In this document: one piece after another, positions 11,839-64,000 of the stretch
Layout of the letters: each line of letters begins with the position of its first letter
How positions within the stretch are numbered: the first letter of the stretch is position 1
From: Kryptolebias marmoratus
Lineage: Eukaryota > Chordata > Actinopteri > Cyprinodontiformes > Rivulidae
Reading direction: 5' to 3'
NCBI RefSeq assembly: GCF_001649575.2
Contig: NC_051435.1
Location: forward strand, 8,549,705 to 8,613,704
Length of the DNA stretch: 64,000 nt
Position numbers and translations under genes: made by a program
The notes under the pieces: model-generated
What the model was told of the DNA's origin: nothing
Databases searched by the model: none
Seen by the model: the letters and a program-made list of their open reading frames with translations, nothing else

Positions 11839-12439
11839 GTGACAGTGCTTACCACCAAACCTTTGAGTTGCTTTGTATTCAAAGTATTTACCAACATTTA
11901 TAAGAGCATTTTTAGATGCAATACACTGCTTAAGTGCTGCAGCCACACAGTAAGTCACACACATAAATGAAAATTTAATTAATCCCACCAAGCAAAAACA
12001 GATTTTTATTTATTATTTTTAAGTTTTACTTTAGACTCAGTCTAGTAAGCTCTCAAATTTTTTTTTATTTCAAAGTTCATCTGACTCAGATTTCCATCTG
12101 AGGATGATATCTTCTGTGCTAAAGGTATGAGAACTGAAACCTCAAGCATGAAAGAGTAAAAGGTGCCATCAAGATTCTGTAAATGAGAAATGATACAGGC
12201 ACTGATTTCAAGACACACCTGTCCTGACCCTGGAGTGCTCCTACGTTAAGCATGATTAATGAAATGTGAAGAACTTGAGCTCGGGAGCAAAATCACGGGA
12301 TGAGTGCACTATGGTGTAAAGTTCCAAAGATGTCAGAAGACCCCTGGTCACTGACATTTAGTCTCTGTGGTGGGTTGAAACATTAAGAAAGTAATTGTAG
12401 GGAATGGAATGACTGAACTCACAGACAAATTCCCTTTGC

Positions 12440-12780
12440 TACAAAACATGAAGCAGAGGTCACACAGCCATATGTAATGACTGGAGAGTGGATTTTAGAC
12501 TCTGGTGCCATCCGCTACCCCTCTTTTTAAACCCTGAGCATTTCCTTCCCTTCCTTCCTTCCATGCCAAAAGGAATGAGGCTGTAACTGAGCCTGGGGGG
12601 ACAGATGGTGCCTATTTTTAGCCCCTCCATAGAGGTGTGAAGTTTCTTGGGATTTCTATGAGTGGGGGGCCTTGGCTCCTTGAGGGGGCTGATGCAGCCT
12701 CTGTGGCTCGCATATTCTCTTTCCTTGCCTCGCACTCTTAAAAGACTTTCAACGGGATTAGATGGGGGCAAGTTAAACAA
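12440..12780. promoter_or_regulatory. candidate muscle cis-regulatory module between myl1 and cps1
   Basis: A compact complex block about 4 kb from each gene start. It contains a consensus MEF2 site, CTATTTTTAG, at 12612-12621, an adjacent CAGATG E-box at 12603-12608, a GGAATG (reverse M-CAT, TEAD-type) at 12572-12577 and a CATATG E-box near 12468. This combination is typical of striated-muscle enhancers. It fits myl1 on one side and could also reach cps1. Motif matches of this length do occur by chance, so confidence is moderate to low. Confidence 0.35.
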
Positions 12781-13070
12781 AGATACCCACTGCCCTTTTT
12801 ACTGAGGGCACCAAATAATAAAGAGAATAGAAAAGTGACACCAAGCAGAAAAGTACTTTCCCCACATTTATTTTCTTTACTTCATGACTTGTACTCTTTA
12901 ACAAATTTAAAAGACTATAAGGCTGCCACAACAGGACAGTATGGCTGTCAAAATAATAACTAATCATACAAATAACCAATGGAAAGTTAGTTTTCCTAAA
13001 ACTGGCCAAAACAAAATTTTAAGCTTGGGGTGTACTCACTTTCTTTACAGTAGCTAACTTCAAATAATCA

Positions 13071-13180
13071 ATCCATTTATCCATTTTCTGTACCTTTCTT
13101 CTCCATTTCTGCACTTATCTCCAGCAGTCACTGTGTGAGAGGCGGGGGACACTCTGGAGTGGTTGCAGGTCCATCACACT
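13071..13180 (-). repeat. dispersed teleost repeat, 3' fragment (inverted)
   Basis: Starts with an ATCCAT run and continues through a 'cttctcca...ctccagcagtcactgtgtgagaggcgggg' pattern to 'gcaggtccatcacac'. This is the reverse complement of the 3' half of the same family as 36207-36508. Confidence 0.6.
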
Positions 13181-15178
13181 TCAGGTAATACTTGAGTCAA
13201 TAATGAAGTTTTCTTTCATTCGGTAAATAATTTCATACATCATTTTTTTTCTTCAGTAATTGCACTGAAAATGTATTTTTGTTTAAATATTTACTGAAAT
13301 ATTTATGTAAGATAAACAAACAAACAAAAGCAAAACATTGTACACCTTTTTTCAGATATCATTTATACCTGTACAAAGAGTTTACAGATGCACATTTTTT
13401 ACGTCTAACCATTGCTTTAGAAAAAAAATGTTATTTTGCTTTATTTGTCTTGTCCCATACTTTAACTTTTGTTTATTATCATGGAATTAAAGGTCAGGTT
13501 TTCTCTTTCAAGACAATACAGATTCTAACTTGTCTTGTAATATACCAACACCACTTAGCTGATTACTCACACCCTATTCTGAACAAACGTTTTCATGCAT
13601 CCTTGAAGCACCCCCATCTTTTATTTCAGTCATCTCAGGGCCAAGACTGTGTTTGGAAGCCTGGCAGAGAGAATGGGGATGGTGCCTGCTTGTCTATTTA
13701 CGTCCTCTCTTAAGCCAGGTCAACATCTGAAACGCACACTTGGAATCGTAGACAATGTAGGATCCCTTCATGGAGGACAGACGCTGGTTCTTGTTAGAAC
13801 TCACGTCAGCCAATCAATGACTGGATTTAGAGGGCATCTGATGACAGGCCTCACAATAATAAACGCACAGTGCATTGCAAAGGCTTCTCGGGTTCTTCAA
13901 ATCCTCACTTAGCAATGTTCCAGTGTGTATGATGCCGTCACTGATGGCGGCTACTTGCCAAGGGCAAATCTGAACAAAATAAAATAAAATAATTTAAAAA
14001 CACCTGTTAGGATTCATTTACATTTTTTTTTAAATTAAGACATATTCACTCATGGCTGTTGCTAAACACCATTAAAAGTGTAACAAAAGGAAACTGGTCA
14101 ATGACTGCCATAAAGTAACACTGTTAATGGCAACAGTAAACACAAAATGCTTGCCTTGTGCAGTGACAGATCTGTTTATGTTTTCAGACATTAAGCTTGT
14201 GTAATTGAATCGTTTGTTGTGCAGATCTGTTTTGTGATCCCACCTTCAGCCAAAGCTGGGTAAATATCCTGCAGTGAAACATGATGCCAGGAGAAAATTT
14301 AGGGACCCCTGAGGTCTGTGTTTTGATCACCTCCTTGTAAAGAGTTAAAATGAGCCAGATTAAACAGAGCAGCACTGAAAGGTTAAGTGCACAGGCTTAA
14401 TGTTCTGTTGTCACATTTGCCCTCTTCACTCTACATTTGCATCTTTCCAGCAGGGGCCAAAACATTTCACAGCCTTTTCTGAAATATGATACGTTTTGGT
14501 CTTTCTTTTTCTTTCTTTTTCTTTTTTTTTTACAGCCAGACTCAAGTTTATTTCAGTGGGTTATAGCTTTCGGTTACTCTCCACTCTGATGCACAAATGG
14601 TGCATTATGTTTTCTCACAAAAGTATTGTTCTGAAATAATGCCTCAACACCAAAGTGTTTATTGGCATGTTTATTTTGAGGGTTATACTTTTAAACAGAA
14701 AATGAACATTCTTATCAAGCAAGCCAGATTTGAACTTACTCGACTGAGAATCTTCGATTACCGTTATTAACTAGTCCCACAATCTTTTTGATGAATATTT
14801 GATAATTATATTCACAAATTTAATAACTGTACAATACAACTAAGCATAACATGAATACAGTGTTGGCTTTTTAATAAAAATGATATTGTAAGAGAAAGTA
14901 TCATGTTTAGACAGCAGTTTACACAGTGTGTGATCTGTGCAAGCATTTCATTAAAGGTGTCAGGCCAGCTGTAAAGCCATCACAGCTTCTCCTCCTTGGT
15001 TGCAAAAATAACACGAGCTCTTTCTTATGCACCTTAAGCAAATTTATATTATAACCTATTCATTTAAAATTCTGCTGCACATTGCAGGACTGTTCAGATC
15101 TTCTGATTAAGCAAAAAAATAGTGAGTTTAAAAATACAACATAAGTCAACTACTGCATTCTTCAAAACAGCAACATCA

Positions 15179-15246
15179 ACATCCATCCATCTGTTTTATT
15201 TACCAGCTTCTCCTTTCTGGGTCACGAGTAGCTGGTGCCTGTCTTC
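15179..15246 (-). repeat. dispersed teleost repeat, short 3' fragment (inverted)
   Basis: ATCCATCCATC is followed by 'accagcttctcctttctgggtc' and 'agctggtgcctgtc', which align with the terminal 70 bases of the copy at 32102-32181. Only the extreme end of the family is present. Confidence 0.55.
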
Positions 15247-16489
15247 AACAACAACAAATTGTTGTAACTCAGTATTTATTCATATTTAAGCAGTTTAATA
15301 TTGGTGACCAGCTTTGACGTCACAGGCAATACAATACAGTACAATACATTAAAATGTAATATATTATAATATGAAAACTGTGGTTTCCTTTAAGAAGTGT
15401 AACCGTTCCCTCACCTGTCTGTTATGAAGCCTTTCAGAGTAAATTTCTGCACCTATTCCAAGTTTGCCACTGGATGTCAGCAGAGCTCCACAGAGTTTCA
15501 GGAGGACCACCAGCTCCACTCAGAAGAGAAAGAGGGAGGGGGGCAACAGGGGTTAGCTCAGTTGAAATCCAGAGAAAAGACTCAACGTTAATGCACATGT
15601 AATGGAAACATTTTATTAGGTTTGGGCACATGTGGTGTTAATTATTAACATGCTTAAATACACAACAGTATGACAGCATGTTGCACCAGATCATGGATCT
15701 TTATTGCTGAATCTCTGGTAATAACTTCCACATAAGTGAGCCCAGTCTATTCTTCCAACCCCCTTTTTTAAAAAGTGTAGAGGTATTTCCTGACCTACTC
15801 AGGTCCTGATACTCACACACCCACTTTGTTCAGACTGCTGAACACAGCAGAGTGGCAGTCACACAGCCTTCTCCACTGAGGATCAGTCTTGCAGCGATCA
15901 GCAAATACACTGACCAGTCTAATCCCACCACCATGCAGCCTGTTTGTGGACAGTTTGCTCTCTCTCTGTCTTTTTTTCTTTCTTTCTTTGCAGGCAATTT
16001 GCCTCAAAGAGTGTAAAGAGTTTGTTGCACATAAAGCATTCTACACGAGTTCACCATAAGCAGGCAGAGTCCTTCCCAGCGGGCATGCATTTTGTTTTTG
16101 TTCCAAGTGAAAATAGTTGCTGAAGGCTGATACTTGTGTGCAGAATTTTACTACCTAATGAATCTGGAAACAAAAGATAATAAAATAATTTTGTGTGTCA
16201 GAACCATGTGTAGCTTCAAGTTTGCCCATATAAAGACAGCTTGACAGAAACAATTACACTGTGCTGATAAAAGATAAATATAAGTAATCTATTAATAAAT
16301 GGATTTAGTTTCCCTGGCAAAACTTTCTGCTGCACCAATAAATTAACTACTTAACAGCTTTATTCACATTACAAGCTCAAAAATGTCTAAAAATGTAAGC
16401 AGACTCATGGTTTCATCAGCCACATTTAACATAAAATAATAAAATAGGCGTTTTTAGTTTTTATTTTTTTAGTGGAAGACCAATCTAAA

Positions 16490-16649
16490 CACTGTGCGCG
16501 TGGTCAACCGGCAGCCAATCAGCATCCACTTTGCAGAGGAGAGGAGACACCCAAAAACTCATTCATTGGTCCAACTTTTAGAGAATAAGTCATTTCCCAC
16601 TTCATTCTCGTCCGGGCGAATTAACCTAAAGAGTCAATTTGGGGCTAAC
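16490..16649 (+). promoter_or_regulatory. cps1: cps1 proximal promoter and 5' UTR region
   Basis: The 160 bases before the cps1 ATG are less AT-rich than their surroundings. They carry a forward CCAAT box at 16514-16518 and an inverted one (ATTGG) at 16565-16569. No clear TATA box is placed for the start codon, so a CCAAT-driven dispersed start is likely. The exact transcription start cannot be read from sequence. Confidence 0.45.
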
Positions 16650-56797
<40,148 letters not shown>

Positions 56798-56887
56798 TGA
56801 TTCATCTCTGTCTTCGAGTCGTCTTATGAAACTGGAAAAGGTGTAATTTACCAGGAAGTGCTACAGCCAAAATGTCACATCGCAAAA

Positions 56888-56893
56888 AATAAA
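56888..56893 (+). terminator. cps1: cps1 polyadenylation signal candidate
   Basis: AATAAA about 90 bases after the cps1 stop codon. The 3' UTR would be short (about 110 bases). Later ATTAAA or AATAAA-like sites in 57200-57900 could give longer forms. Confidence 0.5.
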
Positions 56894-59800
56894 AATCAGG
56901 ATCTTATAATTCACCTAAAATATATTAGATAATAACTTATTGAATTTTGGTCAAATTACTGTAAATGCTGTGCAGAATAATTAACAACTTTTAGATGCAT
57001 TGTCCAAAGGCTCGAATATATAATTGTTATTGCAAAGTTATTAAGTTGTTATTAAGGTGATTACTAGTGGCTATTACAATAATTAAAACATGCATGTGTG
57101 AAGGTTAATAAGTTCTCAGATACTGTTAGGAAGCTGGATGGTAATTAAAAAGCCTTCTTGAGTAAAAACTCAACATAAAAAGTCACGTTTGTTCCCAGAT
57201 TAAGGTACAAATCAGCCAAAGGCACATTTCACGGTGTGTCACTCGAGGGTTTTTATTAAAGCTTCAGTCTGGAACACAAACTTGGAGGTTTGCATTTATT
57301 GATAACAGTTTTGTTTATATATTTGGATTTATTTCTGTATATATGTTTTTAAGTGAAAGGTTCTACATTTTATTGCAGAATACTACAAAGTCATTTTACC
57401 AGGCTGTGTGCAGTAATGTCAAGACCCTAAAATGCTTTCTGTTGTTTTTCTTGGTGTTCGTTGTATAAGAACACATTTACGAACAATTATGTTATCTCTC
57501 ACATAGTCTGCTCTGTCTATTAATGTATGAGTTCACTGTGCAATAGATGCTCATTAAAACAGGTTACTCGCCTCCCCACTGCCATGGGTCTGCTTTCAGG
57601 AGTCTTATTACACACAACACAACTGCATCGGAACACAAGATGACCTGTAACTTTGACAGTAACCTTCACCTGTAACATGTTGGAACTGAAACAAGCAGCC
57701 ATCTTCACAAATGAACAAATAAATAAATATATTACCTTTTGTAATGCTTGCCATATGGTCAAACAAACATGGAGTGGTACATTAAACTCTCACCACTTAC
57801 ATTTCCAGTTTTTTATACATTCTAAGCAGCTAAGCATTGGTTCCTTCCTTTCATGTAGATTTCCTTTCATACATAAATAGTGTGCTAACAATTAAAAAAA
57901 AATCCTGTAGTGTTTAAAACATTAGAAAGTACTTTTTACACCCCGAAGACTAGAAAAATTGTTAAACACATTTACCATAAATAATTTCACCCTCTGGTGG
58001 TAGAATTCTCTCTGTTGCTGCTGCTTTGTTGACAGGATAAGTCTGGTAATGAGTCACCCAATTTCGTTATTAAAAATGAAAGTAAAAAAGTTGAAAATCT
58101 GTTATTTCAGTTCATTTTAGAACGCATTTACTCAGTTTTATAAGACAAACGATTAAAAAAAAATAAACACTAAGTAGTTGTTTTCCCTAAATGTGCATTT
58201 TGTTAAGTGGAAGCCCAGAAAAAGCGACAGATGGAAACTTTTAGGTAATCTCCCACACACTGAATGAAACTCTCCACAGCAGGTCTGAAACAAGGCTCGT
58301 CATCGGAATAAATTGTAAACATGTGATCTCGCCAACATATTAGCAGTTATTTTCTTCCCCCGAGCTCATTTAACTGCTTCAGGTTGTTCCTACAAACCCA
58401 GCTCTCTAAAGATTGTCGTTATTGATCTGCCTACAAATCCTTGGCAACCTTCCACAGACTGTTTGACCCTGCCACAGCTTTCTTCCTCTTTCTCAGATTC
58501 CACTGGTAACTCTCGATAACTCAGGACCTCAGCGTTTGTCTTTGATTAAGCAGAAACTACTTCATATGCCTGCAGCATTGCAATACCCCTAAATAGAAAA
58601 CACAATTTTGATCTTCTATTTTTTTATAACCAGTGCAGAGACAATGAGACCATAAAGCTATATGGGTAAACTGGATTCACTGTTACTGTAAATGTACCCT
58701 CATGATGGCCATACAGATTTAATGATTTGCTATTTTCAACAGAACTGATTTCATTTGTATCACTGGCAATTTTGTTTTCAGCTGTTTACTATTTTACTCT
58801 GCCAATATGTATGAGGAAAGTCTGGGTTTTCGACAAGTCATCACTAAATCATTAAGTAACATTTGCTTTTTTTGTAGTTTTTTGACAAGTGTTGCCACTA
58901 ATTCTTGGTGAAGAATCACTCAAACCACTTTACATGTTGACAAGGTCTTACCAGCTTTTGCATGTGGACACAGAAAGCAGACATCTTGATTTTAAGCTTA
59001 CCCTATTTTAAAATTTTTGGAGATACTATATATTGCCGTATGGATACACTTCAAAACAAGATGTCTTCATTTGTATGTGGAACAAAGATACCTTTGGTGC
59101 AATTGTGACAATATTTGACACTTTTTTTTTTCTCTTATGTGCAGTATCTGTGACTCACACATGCTCTGTTAATTATAACAGGAGAACAGAAGTGCTCTAA
59201 GAACGAGGTCTTTTGTTTTGTTCTATAAACATACAACCAATAAAATAAAAGGATTAACTACAGGGGCTAAATACTAAGAATTTCACTTAATATTAACCGT
59301 TTTAACAACTTTTTTGTCAAGTGTAACATCTAATCTGTAACTGCAGTTTTGTTTTATTTATTTATTTTTCTTTCACATGGCTCCATCTCACAGAAAAGAT
59401 GGAATTTAGTATATGTGAAATATCAATTCCTGTTGAGATAAACTAACTCCACCTGAGCAGCCCTGGGCCATAAGAGTCAAAATTCAATACAGGCATAGTT
59501 ACTAAGCAACAGGCCTCTGAGTGATGTTCATTGCTGACAATAACTCCCAGGTAGACGCTTATGTCTTGAGCACTATTCCCGCAAATCCACCTTTGATTAA
59601 AGTGTAGTGTGATTAAATCTAACCTTATTCCGTTATTATTAGAAAAAAATAGTGTTTTGTTATCTGTGTGCTGCAGCTTACAACCCTCCAGGATAGAGGA
59701 AAAGAAAAGTGTTCTGAAATAAAAGCAAACTCTTGGGTAAACAAAATGATAGAAAATAATATAAACTTAAATCTAACAAAATGGCTTCTACTTTTTGATT

Positions 59801-59939
59801 GAGCCAAATACTTTTTGAAGGATTTGGGTTTTCCTATGTAGGCAATATGGCCAGAATATCAAAAAACAATATTTTGGAGTGGGGTAACTGACTAAGGTCT
59901 GAATCACAGGTTTAGCTGAATTGCTCATATATCTACGTG

Positions 59940-60240
59940 GATGAAAAGCCAGTCAAATCAGCTCATTGCTAAATGCCCTACCTTCAGGTCCCTATATACT
60001 GATTTAATTGATTTTATTACAGAAATTGATTTGCATCTCTGTTGCTTTGATGCATCAAACAGAAACTTGTTCCACCATTTTTTTGTCCATCCATCTTGCC
60101 TTTTGCTTAACCATTGCCAGGCCACTGTAATGGAAGGTTTATTGTTGGTATTCAGCTGCCTCTTTAATGAGTCTCTTGCTGCAGCTGGCGACAGCAGTCT
60201 ACATTCAGCAACCAAACAGATCTACTTCAAAATGTAGGTT
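59940..60240. promoter_or_regulatory. candidate non-coding regulatory block with an octamer and a palindrome
   Basis: Contains a perfect POU octamer ATTTGCAT at 60029-60036 and, ten bases on, a perfect 14-base palindrome TTTGATGCATCAAA at 60046-60059. The surrounding composition is more complex than its flanks. No coding frame is convincing. A regulatory role is inference. Confidence 0.25.
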
Positions 60241-62212
60241 CATGTCAAGCAGATCCTGCAGCAGGTGAAGAAACTGTTCATGTGTTTCAAAGACAAGCTA
60301 AAGGAGAACATGGTAAGGTATATGTTTGCCAGTTTAACTTTAAGACAATGAAGCTGTAGTGTCTTCACAATTAAAAATCTGTTAAATAATGCTTAAAGCT
60401 GTCAACAACACACTCAAGCTACATTTATGGACCTATGAGAAAAAGCAGACAGGGGCCTGCTCATTATGGCAGCAATTGACCTTTTATAAAGACATAAAAA
60501 TGTTAGCTCACCCATCTTCTCTTCTCTTTCCAAATTTCCTCTCTCTTTTTACTATCTTTATCACTTAAAGATTATAAAGAAAAGCATTGATGAAACATAT
60601 CAACTATCGCAGTATGTTGCAAGTTTCACCAAAATCCTAAATATTTGCGTCTGTTTTCTGAATAAAAATAGATTTAAACAGCAAGTTTATGCTTAGTTCA
60701 AATTAAAGCAAATGTAAATAATTGGTAAATAAAAGTTAGGTTATTTAAATGCAGTTTGGTTTGTGCAAAAATCCAAACTGTTTCTACAATTCTAAAATCG
60801 TTGCTAATAATTTTATTTTACAGGGTTAGGGCCTTATTTATTTTAGTTTATTTTTATGCCTAGAAATTACATTGAGCTGATTGTAATATATTGTTATTAA
60901 AGCATAAAAAAACCAACAGAACCTCTGTAATTTGGTTTATACATTCAGAAATGAAGAATCTATGAAAGAGGCACAATCATAACAAAGTTTAAATAGGAGA
61001 GAAAAGTGAAGGACATCCAGTCAGTTTTTTCTGTGAATCAAAATGCAATCCAAGTAATATCAAAAATTAGTTTGATAAAGATGAATGAAAAGGTGAAGAT
61101 GTAGATGTTTGATGATGGTGTTAGAAATAGGATATAGTAAGAAAAACCTGAACAAACAGAGAGAAAAGTCTCTGGTTAGTTTGTTGGTCATTTATCATGG
61201 AAATAAAGTATAAACACGATAGCCCTTGCACATTTAGAAATGTAAAATGCATACAAGTATTTGTCTTCCTACTGCACTGAACAGTGTGTTTGGATATTCC
61301 ATGTATAAAAAAATACCAGACTTTTTTTTTTTAGAAGAAGAACACTGTTCAGATTTGGTGAGAAAAGTGAAAGAATCATAAAGAAGGCGAACATCTCCAT
61401 TGACAGCACGGCAAGACCAAAGCATGTTTTGATAACAGTATTCGTCTAAACAATTGTGCTTGAGATTACTTTTTTTTTGTCTTGATCATTTCCTTCTCAC
61501 TACACCTAAATAAAACTGAAATAAAATTTTTGACCATCCTTAGAGCTAGTGTCACAGCATCACTGTGGCTCCTTTTTTGTGTACACAGAAATAAATATCC
61601 CTTGCTCACCAATAGAATCTTAGCAGAAGTACTGTTAGTGGCCATACATGCTCAAACAGGAAAATTACAATAAATAAAAGCTTTTAGAAGCTCATCAAAA
61701 TACAGCAAACACAATTGTGAAAAGGTTTTGAAAACTAAAGTCAATCACAGCAATAATAACACAAAGTAAACTTTTAGTCAATCTTTATTAAAGTTAAAAA
61801 AAGGGTTCCTAAATCAAAGAGAATAATTGACACTGCCACTTAGTTTTTTTTTTGTTGTTGTTTTTTTTAAGAATGAGGCCATGTTGTCTGAGCAGATATG
61901 TCCAGAAACACTAAATAATGCACCCTTTCACTACATAACTCCTCTAGTTGGCATAGAAAAAGACCTGCTGCTTTTCGCTTGAGGAAAAAAAGAAATAAAC
62001 CTGGCTAATTGACAGGGGTTCTTCATGCTGCTCTCAATGAATAATTTACGGAGGAGAGGAGCGAGTACGGCTTAGAAGACAGAGCATCCCTGAGGGATGA
62101 GTCTCATTGTAGTTGGAGGCTGAAAGCCTTGCTAAAGTTAAAGATGCACTCAGCTGTTTTGATTAAACATATTTATATTTAGGAATAATTTTACATCTTT
62201 TTGATTACGTTT

Positions 62213-62319
62213 TGCCCTGTGATGGACTTACAACCTGTCCAGGGCATACCCCGCCTCTCACACAGTGACTTCTCAAGACCCAGAAAAGAAAAAGTGTGTA
62301 AAGAAGATGAATGAATGGT
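62213..62319 (+). repeat. dispersed teleost repeat, 3' part
   Basis: 'gccctgtgatggacttacaa', 'ctgtccagggcataccccgc', 'ctctcacacagtgacttctc' and a terminal GATGAATGAATGG. Same family as 36207-36508, plus orientation, with the 5' half missing. Confidence 0.65.
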
Positions 62320-62719
62320 TACATTTTTGGGAATTATATACAGGGGTTCATAATTCTTTTTAATGCACAACACCAAATATAAAAGTAGTTTGATGATAAC
62401 CAGCTATGACACCGAAATGTTGGTTTGCTTAATTCAGCATAAGACAAAACAAACAGCTGTAACACTGACAAGTGAGATGTTCTTGCTGCTTTGGTATTTA
62501 CTTTTGATTGAAAATAATTGTTTTTTGTTTTTTTTTTACATCTCGTGTGTACTGATATTTTTCACCCTTGTTTCCCTTATCTCCCACCCATTTTAAAATA
62601 AACAAAGTTACAAAGTAATTACTTCATCCTTGTTATCTTTGTGATAGAAATGAAGCAGTGCTGCCACTACAACCACAGATTTATCACAGATACAACCCCA
62701 GGAATTGAGTTTATAGGAG

Positions 62720-63130
62720 TGAGGCGTTCAGAGTCAGTTCACTGTGACTCGTAAATCCTGATTAGCCGCAGGAGTCTGGCCTAAATGGTAAACTCTTCTT
62801 CATTATTTAGACATATGTAGATATCATTGGCTTCACACAGTAATTACACTTGCCTTGAATTACATCAAATCCCTGTGTATCAAAGCTTGCTTGATGAGCC
62901 TGTGTTTGAATTACTTCCTTGTTATCACACAATTAGATACACTTTGCGAGAGAAAGTGTGGTGCTGGCCAGTTCCCTTTTGTTGTTTTTTTTTTCCCTCC
63001 CAGGTTTCAAGGGAGGGCTTTAAGTGCTTTAAAGAGTATGTTTGGCAATCAACGTGAACAAAAAAAGAACTTCCACTAAGCTCAATCACAGCCCTTGTTT
63101 AGCGAGAGGAGCAGAAGCAATTAAATGTCA
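62720..63130. promoter_or_regulatory. candidate conserved non-coding block
   Basis: Balanced-composition stretch with a TAATTA homeodomain-type core near 62842, a CATATG E-box near 62812 and no low-complexity apart from one T run. It looks unlike the neutral filler around it. No frame is convincingly coding. Nothing here proves conservation. Confidence 0.2.
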
Positions 63131-63800
63131 AGAAGCAGTGTTAGCATTCAGGTGTTGTAGTTCCTCTATGGTCTGTGAGGGCTATAACTGAGGTTTTGTC
63201 TAGAATTTCAAAAGATAAAGTGTAATATTCCCCCAGCAACACGCACATACACATGCACACAGCTGTGCAGTCAGAGAAAACCTGTGTAGTCTGCTAAAAC
63301 TCACAACAAAACTCTAAAACATGCTCAAGGGAAAAGTTCTACTCACAGTATCACAGGATTATGTTTCCAAGCCTCTAACCATTCAGCACCCCAGCATGGT
63401 TTCACTGATATGCTCAGCAGTCAGAGTAGATATGAAGCAGTTCAGCATTAAGAGGAGGTTTGACATAAAACGACTGAAAGTTTTGAATAGAAATGCACTT
63501 TGTAAATTCAAACTTATAGCGCTTTAACAGCTTGATATTTTGAATGACTTGACTGAACGGTCAGTGTGATATTATCCTTTTAGTAGTGTTTCATTAATTA
63601 ATGATTAGTAATTTTTTGGACAAAAACAATATCTGTCTATTGTGACATGACAATATAGTAAGGAGAGACTAACTAACTCTAACATGGGGAAGATGACAAT
63701 TGTTATTTCACTGATTTCCTTGAATTTGATACCAACAGGATTTTTTTTTCTTTCTGAGTTGGAAGCTGTAAAAATTAAGGTCACTTACAATGGGTTTCAT

Positions 63801-64000
63801 TTAAACCCTGGGGAGACCCTAACCCTAGCCCAGGGCCAAAAGGCCCTAACCTCTTAAACCCTGTGGAGACCCTAACCCTAGCCCTGGGCAAAAAAGCCCT
63901 TACCTCTTAAACCCCGAGGAGACCCTAACCCTAGCCCTGGGCCAAAAGGCCCTTACCTCTTAAACCCTGAGGAGACCCTAACCCTAGCCCTGGGCCAAAA
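63801..64000 (+). repeat. 53-bp tandem repeat with telomere-like core, truncated by the window end
   Basis: Units begin TTAAACCC at 63801, 63854, 63907 and 63960, an exact 53-base period for 3.8 visible copies. Each unit contains GAGACCCTAACCCTAGCCC, including a CCCTAACCCTA core, and a GGGCCAAAAGGCCC hairpin. Copies differ by a few substitutions. The array continues beyond the window. Confidence 0.9.

Larger units (their letters stand above)
8640..16490. other. intergenic region between the divergent myl1 and cps1 genes
   Basis: About 8 kb with no recognisable gene on either strand. In human, LANCL1 lies between MYL1 and CPS1; no LanC-like coding sequence is visible here. The region mixes AT-rich filler with more complex blocks (about 9170-9830, 12440-12780, 13640-13930, 15420-15560) that could be regulatory. 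It also has three degraded pieces of one dispersed repeat family (11622-11838, 13071-13180, 15179-15246). The longest open frame (13279-13713, plus) is AT-rich and resembles nothing I know. Confidence 0.6.
56898..63800. other. intergenic region downstream of cps1
   Basis: Nearly 7 kb with no recognisable gene. In human the next gene is ERBB4, far away, so a gene-poor flank is expected. It contains one dispersed-repeat piece (62213-62319) and a few complex blocks (58240-58540, 59940-60240, 62720-63130) that read like non-coding regulatory sequence. Small open frames have low-complexity, stop-limited composition. Confidence 0.55.

Noticed and set aside
12460..12780. 106-codon minus-strand frame
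   Set aside because: Stop-free by composition; the stretch is better explained as a cis-regulatory block, and no domain is visible.
13279..13713. 144-codon plus-strand open frame, longest uninterrupted frame in the intergenic region
   Set aside because: AT-rich codon content, no recognisable domain, no splice or promoter context.
63801..64000. True telomere at the window end
   Set aside because: The CCCTAA units are isolated within a 53-bp repeat and not in long pure arrays, so it is a minisatellite.

Overview
This is a vertebrate nuclear window, almost certainly from a teleost fish. Genes are split into short exons with GT-AG introns and the background is AT-rich. Several repeat families typical of teleosts are present. 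The carbamoyl phosphate synthetase gene keeps the glutaminase cysteine of fish CPSase III, which mammalian CPS1 has lost. I cannot name the species from sequence alone; the repeat content is compatible with a percomorph.

Layout: (1) 222-443, plus strand, is the last coding exon of map2 (microtubule-associated protein 2), followed by its probable 3' UTR to about 1445. (2) 3939-8392, minus strand, is a complete six-coding-exon myl1 gene (fast skeletal myosin light chain 1, 191 aa) with its 3' UTR, TATA box and CCAAT box. It is tail-to-tail with map2. (3) About 8640-16490 is intergenic and holds candidate regulatory blocks, including one with a consensus MEF2 site, plus relics of a dispersed teleost repeat. 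(4) 16650-56797, plus strand, is a complete cps1 gene (mitochondrial carbamoyl phosphate synthetase, III type). All 38 coding exons could be joined in frame into 1506 codons plus stop. (5) 56898-63800 is intergenic with no gene seen. (6) 63801-64000 is a 53-bp tandem repeat running off the window end.

The order map2(+), myl1(-), cps1(+) matches the relative order and orientation of these genes on human 2q34. The genes between them in human (UNC80, RPE, KANSL1L, ACADL, and LANCL1 between MYL1 and CPS1) are absent. myl1 and cps1 are therefore direct divergent neighbours about 8.3 kb apart.

Functionally, myl1 makes an essential light chain of fast-muscle myosin. cps1 makes the enzyme that commits glutamine or ammonia nitrogen to citrulline, arginine and urea in mitochondria. 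No RNA gene, CRISPR array or prokaryote-type mobile system is present. Transposon-derived material is decayed: a Tc1/mariner transposase relic, a solo-LTR-like insertion, a palindromic hAT-like foldback, a possible piggyBac-type end and seven pieces of one dispersed family. I found no convincing previously undescribed system. The best leads are the divergent myl1/cps1 neighbourhood as a possible shared muscle domain, and the intact CPSase III active site.
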